A stretch of DNA of 64,000 nucleotides from Novosphingobium sp. CECT 9465. Lineage in GTDB: Bacteria > Pseudomonadota > Alphaproteobacteria > Sphingomonadales > Sphingomonadaceae. A program made the position numbers and the translations under genes. The first letter of the stretch is position 1. Every line of letters begins with the position of its first letter. Shown one piece after another: positions 15,400 to 22,535 of this stretch. The stretch covers positions 3,272,501 to 3,336,500 of the forward strand of contig NZ_CAKLBX010000001.1 of assembly GCF_920987055.1 (NCBI RefSeq), read 5' to 3'. Below the pieces are notes generated by a model that was not told the DNA's origin, made no database searches, and worked only from the letters and a program-made list of their open reading frames with translations.

Positions 15400-16229
15400 A
15401 TAGCCGCCGAAGATACAGTTTCCGAGATTGCTCAGCCACCGCAGGCGGCTGACCTGCTGGCGAGCCAGCGCGACACTTTACTGGCGCAGCTAGATGGCCC
15501 ACGTGCCGATCTTGAAGCCGTCATCGCCGATCTGCTGCGCAACGGCAGCAGCGCCGCCCAGGTGCAATCGCAGCTACAGGCCATCGCCCAGCTTCAACGC
15601 CAGATCGGCACCGCCGACGCATCGAGCCTCGCCACCCTACAAAGCAGTGTCGCGGGCATGGTCGCCCAGATTCAGGTGGCTGCCCAGCTGGGACGCGCCG
15701 CCGCGACCGGGGCTGAAGCCACCGAAGGCGCGGAAAGGGCCATGCTTGCGGCGAGCGTGGCCGCGCAGGCCAACGCCTTCATGCACGACCTGCGCCAGTA
15801 CGATCACCTGTTGCAGTTCGACAGTGACGAGGACCGCGCCGCCTATGCGCAGCGCGAGGCCGACCGCCGCCGCCGCTATGACGAAGAAATGGCCAAAGGT
15901 ACGCCGGAAGGCCAGTTCCATGCCGGAGGCGAAGCCTTGGGCCAAATGGCCGATGTGGCCGCCCATGGCGGCAGTGCCGACCCCGCACTCATGCCGCGCA
16001 TGAACGAACTCGCCGCCAACCTCACCAAACTGCGCGAGCAGATGCCCGCCGCCGAGGTCGAGAAATTCGACCAGCGCCGCCGCGACGACCTGCGCGATAT
16101 CATGCGGTCCAAAGGAAAGTCAGACGCCGAAATCGACGCCTTCCTTGCCGCCCATCCCGATCCCATCGAGGCCACCAAAACGTTCGTCACCGAAAACGCC
16201 GCCAACGTCAGCGTGAAGGAATTGGATAG
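15400..16229 (+). pseudogene. Island gene of unknown function, start codon lost and 3' end cut off by an IS
   Basis: A continuous frame runs from just after a TAA at 15394-15396 to the IS3 border at 16229. It encodes a helical, alanine/glutamine-rich, probably coiled-coil protein (LLASQRDTLLAQ, QLQAIAQLQRQ, READRRRRYDEEM, KFDQRRRDDLRDIM). No ATG, GTG or TTG precedes residue ~55 in frame; the first codons read ATA GCC GCC GAA GAT, which looks like an ATG-to-ATA change of the original start. The next usable start is GTG at 15562. At the 3' end the frame runs into the IS after VKELDSV and continues as IS-derived sequence to 16359. Function is not recognised; the coiled-coil composition would fit a mobile-element structural protein. 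Confidence 0.6.
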
Positions 16230-16303
16230 TGTCCGTCGTCAGAACATTCGGCACAACTCGCGGCGTAAATTAGCGGAGTGCGGACCTCGTCTGGGGGTTG
16301 ATG

Positions 16304-19300
16304 TTAGGCGGCGAGCTTGCGGTGTTGCAAGCGCCGATGTTCGATGGTCTGTCGCTTGATCCTTTCGCGCTGTTTGATGATGGCTGGAGCCCTGCCGAAG
16401 TAGGCATCGGCGGGCGTCACGTTGTTCAGGCTCTCGTGGTAACGCTGGTGGTTGTAGTACTCGACGAAGGCCTCGATTTGGGCTTCGAGGTCGCCGGGCA
16501 AAAAGTAGTTTTCCAGCAGGATGCGGTTTTTCAGGGTTTGGTGCCAGCGCTCGATCTTGCCCTGGGTTTGCGGGTGCATCGGGGCACCGCGCACGTGGCT
16601 CATCTTCCGGGCCTCAATGTATTCAGCCAATTCGCCGGCGATGTAGCTGGGGCCATTATCCGACAACAGCCTGGGCTTGTGCAGCACCGTGGCGCTGTCG
16701 CAGCCCGATGCGCCAAGGGCCAGGTCGAGCGTGTCGGTCACATCCTCGGCGCGCATGTTGGTGCACAGTTTCCAGGCGATAATGTAGCGCGAGAAGTCGT
16801 CGAGCACGGTCGACAGGTACATCCAGCCCCACCCGATGATCTTGAGTGGAGTAGGAAGCGCATAAGCGCTTCCCCTCCCCGAACCGTACGTGCACCTTTC
16901 AGCGCATACGGCTCTCTATTCAACCTTGGTCCAAGGCCATGGCGACATCACGATAGCGGGAGGTGACGGTGTTTCGGAGCTCGTCCCGATAGATGTAGGG
17001 ATTTCGCTCCGGATTCCGCCACCGGAACTGCATCTTCTGGCTTGTGACCAGTCGTCGCAGCGCCTTGCCGACGGCATTGCCCTGATTGCTTCGACCGTAG
17101 ACCAGCCACGTCTTCGATTGGCCGGTTTCCGGCATGCGGTACCATTTACGCATCAAAGGCTTGATACGGGACCGGTACTTCTGCGCCAACCAGTGCGCCA
17201 TTTTCCAGAACACGACGGTGTCGATGCGCCGGAATGTGCGCGCCGTGAAGTCGGTGAACCTGTAGAACGCAGCCCATCCCGCCAGCTGGCGGTTCAGACC
17301 GTCGATCATGTCCACCGCGGCAACCTCATGATTGCCGGAGAGAGCCTCGACCAATCGGCGAGCGAAGGTCTTGGCCTTCTCCTTGGGTATCGTTGAGACC
17401 ACGGACATGCGTCCGCTCGATCCCCGCCTGCGGATAATCCGGTGCCCGAGGAACACGAACCCGTCGTCGACGTGGGTGATATGGCTCTTGTCCATATTCA
17501 ACGTCAGCTTCAGGTCGTCTTCCAGAAAGGCCCGGCATTCCTCGCGGATGGCCTCGGCATGTGCCTTGGTGCCCTTGACGATGACAACGAAGTCATCGGC
17601 GTAACGGCAGTAGGCGACAGCAGGTTTCCATTGCCGGTTCTCGCGAACCGTGATGGGGCGCCCCTGCTGGATGCCGAAGTTCCATGCCCAGCGATCCTTT
17701 CGCGCCTTGTCGCTCAGGTATTTCGCCTCCAGCCACGCATCAAACTCATGGAGCATGATGTTGGACAGGAGCGGCGACAGCACGCCGCCTTGCGGTACAC
17801 CTTCGCTTGAGGCGACGAACAGGCCACGGTCGACGTGGCCCGCCTTCAGGAATCGCCAGAGCAGATCAACAAACCGATCATCCCGGATTCGCCGCCGAAC
17901 GCAGCGAAGCAGAAGCCGGTGGTGGACCGTATCGAAGTAGCTCGCCAGATCACCTTCGATGATCCAGCGGCCCCGCGCTCCGGCACCACTATCCTGCAAC
18001 TGTATCTTCACGGTCCGGACAGCGTGATGCACGCTGCGTTCCGGCCTGAAGCCGTAGGAGAGGCGATGGAAGTCGCTTTCCCAGATCGGCTCCATGGCCA
18101 TCAGCATCGCGCGCTGGACGATGCGGTCTTTCAGGGTCGGGATACCAAGTGGTCGTTTCTTGCCATTGGCTTTCGGGATATAGATTCGCCTGACCGGCTG
18201 CGGGTGATAACTCCCCGTCAGCAAGTCCGTTCGCAGACTGGCCAGCTGTTCTGCCAGTACGGCCTGCATCCGTCGCTTGTCCATTCCGTCGATGCCCGGC
18301 GTATTGGCGCCACTCGACGCCAGCACGATCCGAGCCGCCTCGGCAAGCCACGCCCGATCGGCAATGAGCCGGAGAAGGCGATCGAACTTGCGGTTCTGGT
18401 CGCTCTCGGCCCACGTCGCGAGCTTGTGCTGCATTTCGCTGATTATCAAAGGTCTTCACCTCGTTTGGTCAGGTAGTTTGCACTTCAAGCTGATTGAACT
18501 GTCCCCCTTCGCCATGTGACAGGCTTTCCCTGTCGCGGACTACTACGGGGACTCCGCCAGCACGGTGGACATCGGGGCCAACTCCCTTGGCATTCCATCA
18601 TGCCTTCCCTCGTTCATATGCTGGACTTTCGCGCGCTGGGGAGGCTGCCGGTCGCAGTCCTTGTCCTTGCGTCCCGCAAGTCGATGCCGATGCCATGGCC
18701 TGGCTGCATTCTCTCCATGGCTCCATGCGGACGGGCTACATTTCCGGCCACATTCGGATGTCGCCGACATACGTCTCCGGCGCCATCATCAGCATTCCGC
18801 CTGTTAAGCCGTGTAGGCGAAGGCGACATTTCAGCCCTCGGATGCGGATTAACCGGTTCGTGTTCCTCAACCTTCCAGCGCTACAGCCTCGGGGACCATC
18901 TCGGCGTAACGGCTTCGCCTCAATCCCCTTTACCTGCGGGCTACGTCACCCTGCCAGTTGACGGCAGGTCACCGCCGCTTGGGCTCATGCCCCCTCACAG
19001 CAGAGGGCAAGGCATTCGTTCAGTTCCTCCTTTCTCCTTTGCATTCCAGTCATATGCACCCCGGACCATCCGGGACGAGGCGCACAGTAGGTAAAATCAG
19101 TCTGCCACATCTCGTTTACCCGCGTGGTCTTGGTGTGGAACTGATCGGCGGCCTTGATCACGACATAGGCCGGGCTGGTGATCAGATCGTGGGCCTTCAA
19201 CAGACGGTAAACCGTGGCTTCCGACACGAAGTAGCGCCTCTCATCGGTAAAACGCACCGCCAGTTCCCGGGGGCTTAGCTCGGACTGCCCCAGCGCCAGC

Positions 19301-19524
19301 TCGATGATCTGATCATGGATGTCAGGCGGGATCCGGTTCCACACCCGGCTCGGTGTCGATGGCCGATCCTCCAGCGCCTCCGGGCCGCCTTCGAGGAACC
19401 GGTCGTACCAGCGGTAGAAGGTCCGACGGGCAATGCCGAGCTCGTCCAACGTGTGCTTGGCTGGTAGGTGCGATTGCTCGACGATCCGGATGATCTCGAG
19501 CTTCTCCGATGCTGGATACCTCAT
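16304..19524 (-). CDS. IS3-family transposase OrfB, split by a group II intron
   Basis: The gene is read as 19524-19086 joined to 16845-16304; the joined length of 981 nt is a whole number of codons (326 aa). The first exon holds the N-terminal HTH-like region (LGIARRTFYRWYDR) and the first DDE aspartate in WQTDFTY. The second exon continues FKIIGWGW and contains the second aspartate (LLSDNG) and the catalytic-glutamate region (PQTQGKIERWHQ) of the rve integrase core. The intron sits after the first base of the codon following Tyr. The start ATG overlaps the orfA stop (ATGA). Transposition requires intron splicing. Confidence 0.85.
16846..16919 (-). ncRNA. Group II intron ribozyme domains V and VI
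   Basis: On the minus strand, 16914-16881 reads as the catalytic domain V hairpin: GAGCCGTATGCG, a GAAA tetraloop region, then CACGTACGGTTC. Domain VI follows as a GC-rich hairpin (GGAAGCGC / GCGCTTCC) with an unpaired A in CCTACTCCAC near the 3' end that fits the branch-point adenosine. Both features are expected in a splicing-competent intron. Confidence 0.9.
16920..18449 (-). CDS. ltrA: Group II intron reverse transcriptase/maturase (LtrA type)
   Basis: 509 residues. The reverse transcriptase core includes IDGMDKRRMQ, the RPLGIPTLKDRIVQRAM block, GFRPERSVHHAV, a GVPQGGVLSPLLSNI block and the catalytic YADD near residue 282. Domain X/maturase follows (about residues 370-480: INGLNRQLAGW-like sequence, RRIDTVVFWKMAHW, WYRMPETGQSKTW). 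No HNH endonuclease motif is visible at the C-terminus, so this looks like an endonuclease-lacking intron protein, which usually inserts at replication forks. The annotated start is TTG at 18449 with a GAGGTG sequence upstream; an ATG at 18434 is an alternative. Confidence 0.95.
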   Translation of the reverse strand: MIISEMQHKLATWAESDQNRKFDRLLRLIADRAWLAEAARIVLASSGANTPGIDGMDKRRMQAVLAEQLASLRTDLLTGSYHPQPVRRIYIPKANGKKRPLGIPTLKDRIVQRAMLMAMEPIWESDFHRLSYGFRPERSVHHAVRTVKIQLQDSGAGARGRWIIEGDLASYFDTVHHRLLLRCVRRRIRDDRFVDLLWRFLKAGHVDRGLFVASSEGVPQGGVLSPLLSNIMLHEFDAWLEAKYLSDKARKDRWAWNFGIQQGRPITVRENRQWKPAVAYCRYADDFVVIVKGTKAHAEAIREECRAFLEDDLKLTLNMDKSHITHVDDGFVFLGHRIIRRRGSSGRMSVVSTIPKEKAKTFARRLVEALSGNHEVAAVDMIDGLNRQLAGWAAFYRFTDFTARTFRRIDTVVFWKMAHWLAQKYRSRIKPLMRKWYRMPETGQSKTWLVYGRSNQGNAVGKALRRLVTSQKMQFRWRNPERNPYIYRDELRNTVTSRYRDVAMALDQG

Positions 19525-19907
19525 TCGTCGTCGCCCCCATCCGCGATCATACTTTTTTTGAGCAGACGGTTTTCGAGCGTCAGGTCGGCAACGCATTCCT
19601 TCAGGGCACGGGCTTCGCGGCGCAGGTCCTGCACCTCGCCGGTGGTTGCGGCACGGGCAGTGTCGCCAGCCAGGCGACGCTTGCCCGCTTCCATGAACTC
19701 CTTCGACCAGGTGTAATACAGGCTTTGGGCGATGCCTTCCTTGCGGCACAGCTCGGCAATGCTGTCCTCGCCGCGCAGGCCATCCAGCACGATCCTGATC
19801 TTGTCTTCGGCCGAGAAGTGCCGACGGGTCTGCCGCCGGATGTCCTTCACCACCCGCTCGGCAGGGGCCTTCATCGGCGATTTTTTTAAGGAGTGTTGGG
19901 GCTTCAT
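19521..19907 (-). CDS. IS3-family transposase OrfA
   Basis: 128 residues from the ATG at 19907 (MKPQHSLKKS). It has the HTH_Tnp_1 pattern (RRHFSAEDKIRIVLDGLRGEDSIAEL...YYTW) followed by a leucine-zipper-like coiled coil (LRREARALKECVADLTLENRLLKK). A run of seven A then G (minus strand, 19559-19552) near the 3' end is the A6G-type slippery sequence that IS3 elements use for programmed -1 frameshifting to make OrfAB. The stop overlaps the orfB ATG. Confidence 0.85.
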   Translation of the reverse strand: MKPQHSLKKSPMKAPAERVVKDIRRQTRRHFSAEDKIRIVLDGLRGEDSIAELCRKEGIAQSLYYTWSKEFMEAGKRRLAGDTARAATTGEVQDLRREARALKECVADLTLENRLLKKSMIADGGDDE

Positions 19908-19948
19908 CTTCGTTCCTTCGTCACTACGACGAAGCCCCAACACTCCTT
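19888..19948 (-). promoter_or_regulatory. Perfect 18-bp inverted repeat around the orfA start
   Basis: The arms at 19888-19905 and 19931-19948 are perfectly complementary. The 25-nt loop holds the AAGGA Shine-Dalgarno and the AT of the start codon; the G of ATG is already in the stem. RNA reading in from outside the IS would fold this hairpin and hinder initiation, like the protection against read-through transcription known for other IS elements. Confidence 0.55.
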
Positions 19949-19959
19949 AAATCACAACC

Positions 19960-20436
19960 TCAAATCTGTGCCATTGGTGCTGACGGGGAACACGTCCCGG
20001 AATCGTCATCCCAGTGGATGCGCATCTGGGCACGTCGTGGCGATTGCATGTTGATGCTAGCCATCAACTCAACGGTCTGATGCCGTTCCAAGGCCGGAAT
20101 GGGCAGCTTTTGCTTCAACTCGCTGGCCATCATAACCTCCCCGCCCGCGAGAAACTCCAAACGGACGTTGCGCGCCACAACCGGACCACGATTGAAAACC
20201 TTCAACCGGTAATCGTTCTTGGCGATCTTTACGAAATTGGCCCCCACATCCGCCTTGCGCTGGGCCTGCGACTCGGCGGATTCTTTGTCGATCAGCAGCC
20301 GATTCAGCCGTTCAGCCGTTTCGGCAAACGCATTCTGCCGCCGATTGAAGCGGCCCGTTTGCACTGCCGACCAGATCGCAACCGCGAGCGCTGAAAAGGC
20401 GGCAATGTCAGATACGGTGACCGGTAATGGCGTCAT
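19960..20436 (-). pseudogene. Island gene for a membrane-anchored protein, truncated by the IS
   Basis: The ATG at 20436 overlaps the stop of the upstream zinc-ribbon gene (ATGA). The N-terminal ~28 residues form one membrane segment (IAAFSALAVAIWSAVQTG), followed by a charged helix and a beta-rich domain (YRLKVFNRGPVVARNVRLEFL) reminiscent of small membrane proteins in prophages. Native sequence ends at 19993 after WDDDSGT; the last ~11 residues to the stop at 19960 are encoded by the IS right end. Function unknown. Confidence 0.6.
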
Positions 20437-20705
20437 GTGAACCGGATATTCTTGGAACCCTTGAAGGCGTTTTTCAGGGTATCCCGTAGCTCGTTGCGCA
20501 TATCCTTCAAGACTTCGGGCGTTAGTGCCTCGACTTCGCCCGAAATGACTTCCCCGTTCTCGGCGATCAATTCCGCGCGGGTAAACTCGCGGTCGCAGCC
20601 TGTGCAGCGCACTGGCCCGTCACCGCTCTCGTCATACGCAAATTCCTTGTGGCCACAGGTGGGGCACATCAACGAAATCGAACGGGCGTATTTGCTGGCA
20701 TCCAT
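20433..20705 (-). CDS. Small zinc-ribbon protein
   Basis: 90 residues from the ATG at 20705 (MDASKYARSI). A CPTCGHKEF...VRCTGCDREF pair of CxxC motifs about 18 residues apart forms a zinc ribbon, followed by an acidic helical region with a basic C-terminus (KNAFKGSKN). It is translationally coupled (ATGA) to the membrane-anchored gene downstream. A zinc-ribbon plus single-TM protein pair is a recurrent phage or island arrangement, but its function is unknown to me. Confidence 0.6.
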   Translation of the reverse strand: MDASKYARSISLMCPTCGHKEFAYDESGDGPVRCTGCDREFTRAELIAENGEVISGEVEALTPEVLKDMRNELRDTLKNAFKGSKNIRFT

Positions 20706-21096
20706 AAGGGCCTCCGACATTTCGAAAAAGAACATATCAGGATCGGCATGAGCCGGGAAGAGCGTGGTTAAAATTCATTCACAGTCTTTCAGCGGGTCGG
20801 GCGTTGCCTGCGGCCTGTGCTCTACTCGCTAGCGCTCGCGGAACCTGCCTTGCAGTTTCCGCCCTCCGGTGACGATCACGAACGCGCATAGGGCCGCTGC
20901 GATGCAGCGCGTCGATGTGTTCCTTTTGCTGGGGTTCCACCCCCAGCGCACTGCGAAGTGCCTTCCGCCCAGCTTCCTCCACTGCGTTTCGTGAAGCCGG
21001 TTCCCCGCGAAGCCACTTGCTCCGTTTGCCCCCCGATGCTCGCCGCATGGGCAGGGTTTCAGATCGCACCTGAAACCCAAACCCACGGAGAAAGTC
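20706..21096. other. Intergenic region upstream of ardA with several hairpins
   Basis: About 390 bp without a convincing gene. It contains several short inverted repeats, including CTGGGG/CCCCAG near 20930-20945 and a perfect 9-bp stem at 21054-21078 (GGGTTTCAG...CTGAAACCC) just upstream of ardA. Structured leaders upstream of ardA in conjugative elements can act as single-strand promoters; here this is only a possibility. Confidence 0.4.
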
Positions 21097-21636
21097 ATGG
21101 GAGCAACCATCACCACCAACCAAACCGAACAACCCCGTATCTATGTGGCCTGCCTTGCCGCCTACAATAACGGCTATCTGCATGGCGTGTGGATTGAGGC
21201 CGCACAGGAGCCTTGGGCCATTTACGACGAGGTAAAGGTCATGCTGACTGCATCGCCCATCGCCGGGGCCGAGGAATGGGCCATCCACGATCATGAAGGG
21301 TTCGGCGGTGTCCGTATCGAGGAATATAGCAGCTTTGAGCATGTCAGCGCACTGGCCAGCTTCATCGCCGAGCATGGCGCGCTGGGCGCGGCACTGCTGG
21401 ACCATTTCAGCGGTGACTTGGACGAAGCGCGTGAAGCGGCGGAAGACCGCCACCTTGGCGCATATGCGAGCCTCGCCGATTACGTGCAGGAAGTGACGGA
21501 AGAAACCACCAGCATCCCGTCATCGCTGCGCTACTATATCGACTATCAGGCGATGGCACGCGACGCCGAAATGAGCGGCGACCTGTTCACCGTGCAGACG
21601 GCATGGGATGCCGTGCATGTGTTCGCGGGGCGTTGA
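21097..21636 (+). CDS. ardA: ArdA antirestriction protein
   Basis: 179 residues matching the ArdA family, an acidic, elongated DNA mimic that inhibits type I restriction enzymes when mobile DNA enters a cell. The characteristic start PRIYVACLAAYNNGYLHGVWI is present, followed by WAIHDHEGFGG, ALASFIAEHG and the acidic YASLADYVQE region. It has the normal family length. It lies near the right end of the island, followed after one base by a second small gene in an apparent operon. Confidence 0.93.
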   Translation: MGATITTNQTEQPRIYVACLAAYNNGYLHGVWIEAAQEPWAIYDEVKVMLTASPIAGAEEWAIHDHEGFGGVRIEEYSSFEHVSALASFIAEHGALGAALLDHFSGDLDEAREAAEDRHLGAYASLADYVQEVTEETTSIPSSLRYYIDYQAMARDAEMSGDLFTVQTAWDAVHVFAGR

Positions 21637-21637
21637 G

Positions 21638-21949
21638 ATGGAGCCGCAATCGCACACCTACAATCTGATATGGCAGGGCATCACCATCCGCGTGGTGCAT
21701 ATGCCTCGCCGCTGGAGCGCCATTGAGCATCTGGAAATCCGCAGCATCGCGCCGGAAGGTGCTGCTCTTCCCATCACCGCCACCGGCTATCGGTCGCACT
21801 TCGTGCCCATCGGCACCGTTGACGCCCATGGCGGCGATGTGGTCGCGCAGGTGAGGGCGTGGATGGAAGAAGAATCCATCAAGCCGGATTGGCTGGCGCA
21901 TATCGAGGCCAGTAGGCAGGGGGAACTTCTTCCGGCAAATAATTTGTGA
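21638..21949 (+). CDS. Hypothetical protein downstream of ardA
   Basis: 103 residues from the ATG at 21638, one base after the ardA stop. It starts with a beta-rich part (LIWQGITIRVVHMPRRW, HLEIRSIAP) and ends with a helix (VVAQVRAWMEEESIKPDW). No signal peptide or catalytic motif is visible. The tight coupling to ardA and the island context suggest an accessory gene of mobile elements. I do not recognise a named family. Confidence 0.6.
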   Translation: MEPQSHTYNLIWQGITIRVVHMPRRWSAIEHLEIRSIAPEGAALPITATGYRSHFVPIGTVDAHGGDVVAQVRAWMEEESIKPDWLAHIEASRQGELLPANNL

Positions 21950-22010
21950 GAGGCGAGAGAAAGCAGCGCCGGACTCAGTGCCAGCACGCCAAGTAAATCC
22001 GCAAATTTTT

Positions 22011-22030
22011 CTACACAAAACCTACACAGG
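22011..22030. repeat. CTACACA paired repeat near the right island end
   Basis: Nearly identical (18 of 20 nt) and in the same orientation as the paired repeat at 12933-12952 beside the integrase. It lies 56 bp inside the right att site and is a candidate arm-type binding site for the integrase or excisionase. Confidence 0.45.
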
Positions 22031-22086
22031 TGAAAATCTGGAAATTTTATACAGATATTTCAAATCTTTGGACGAATCCAAAGATT

Positions 22087-22160
22087 TGGAGCGGGTGAAG
22101 GGAATCGAACCCTCGTATTCAGCTTGGGAAGCTGCTGCTCTACCATTGAGCTACACCCGC
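22087..22160 (-). tRNA. tRNA-Gly (anticodon CCC)
   Basis: On the minus strand: acceptor GCGGGTG / CACCCGC, D-arm GCTC...GAGC, anticodon loop TTCCCAA giving CCC, T-arm AGGGTTCGATTCCCT, discriminator T and encoded CCA (22089-22087). A G-A mismatch closes the anticodon stem. The gene is intact. Its 3' end (22087-22105) is the right attachment site of the island; the matching left copy is at 12870. Confidence 0.93.
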
Positions 22161-22535
22161 TTGGGGATTGGCGTCCCGGATGTCTGGCAAGGCGTGACGC
22201 GGTTGGCGGTCCCTGCGCTGCGGCGCGCAGCCTTGGCATAGTCGCGCGAGGGGGTCAAAGCACTTTTGCGATTTTGCGGACACGCTTTCGCCAGCGATGG
22301 CGAGGCATAGCCATGCCGCCCCGGATGCCTGCGCGAACTGCGTATGGCCCTGTCGCCCGGCCACGTGATTCATATGCTCAAACAGGGCACCGGGGCGATT
22401 GCCTTTTGCCAAATGCCTTTTTGTGCAGGTGCAAACAAAGGCGTTGACCGAATTTTGACACCTGTCCAGTCTTGGGCCTGCTGCTGCTTTCGACTCGCTG
22501 GAAAGCAGCACAGACTTCAGGGGGAAATTGCGACC
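22161..22535. other. Intergenic region upstream of the amine dehydrogenase cluster
   Basis: 375 bp without a convincing gene. An imperfect inverted repeat at 22416-22443 (GCCTTTTTGTGCA / TGCAAACAAAGGC, 11 of 13 pairs) lies about 95 bp before the alpha-subunit gene and could be an operator for an amine-responsive regulator. No adjacent regulator gene is present. Confidence 0.4.

Larger units (their letters stand above)
16846..19085 (-). mobile_element. Group II intron, complete copy (2240 bp)
   Basis: On the minus strand the element begins GTGCG (19085-19081), matching the GUGYG 5' consensus, and ends in AC at 16846. Removing it restores the transposase frame exactly. The first 636 nt form ribozyme domains I-IV without coding content. 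The reverse transcriptase gene follows, and domains V and VI lie in the last ~74 nt. A second copy begins at 63280 and its visible 721 nt have the same spacing from GTGCG to the reverse-transcriptase start (636 nt). Confidence 0.93.
16230..19992 (-). mobile_element. IS3-family insertion sequence interrupted by a group II intron
   Basis: The ends are imperfect 26-bp inverted repeats beginning TGT: the left repeat starts at 16230 and the right repeat ends at 19992, with 18 of 26 positions identical. Without the 2240-bp intron the IS is 1523 bp. It carries orfA and orfB on the minus strand, the usual IS3 arrangement. The flanking bases (ATAG left, CGTC right) do not form a target duplication, so a deletion or rearrangement probably followed insertion. 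Both flanking genes are truncated at the borders. Confidence 0.75.

Noticed and set aside
18494..19094. Open frames in the 5' part of the group II intron
   Set aside because: They lie in the ribozyme domains and recur unchanged in the second copy only because the intron itself is the same.
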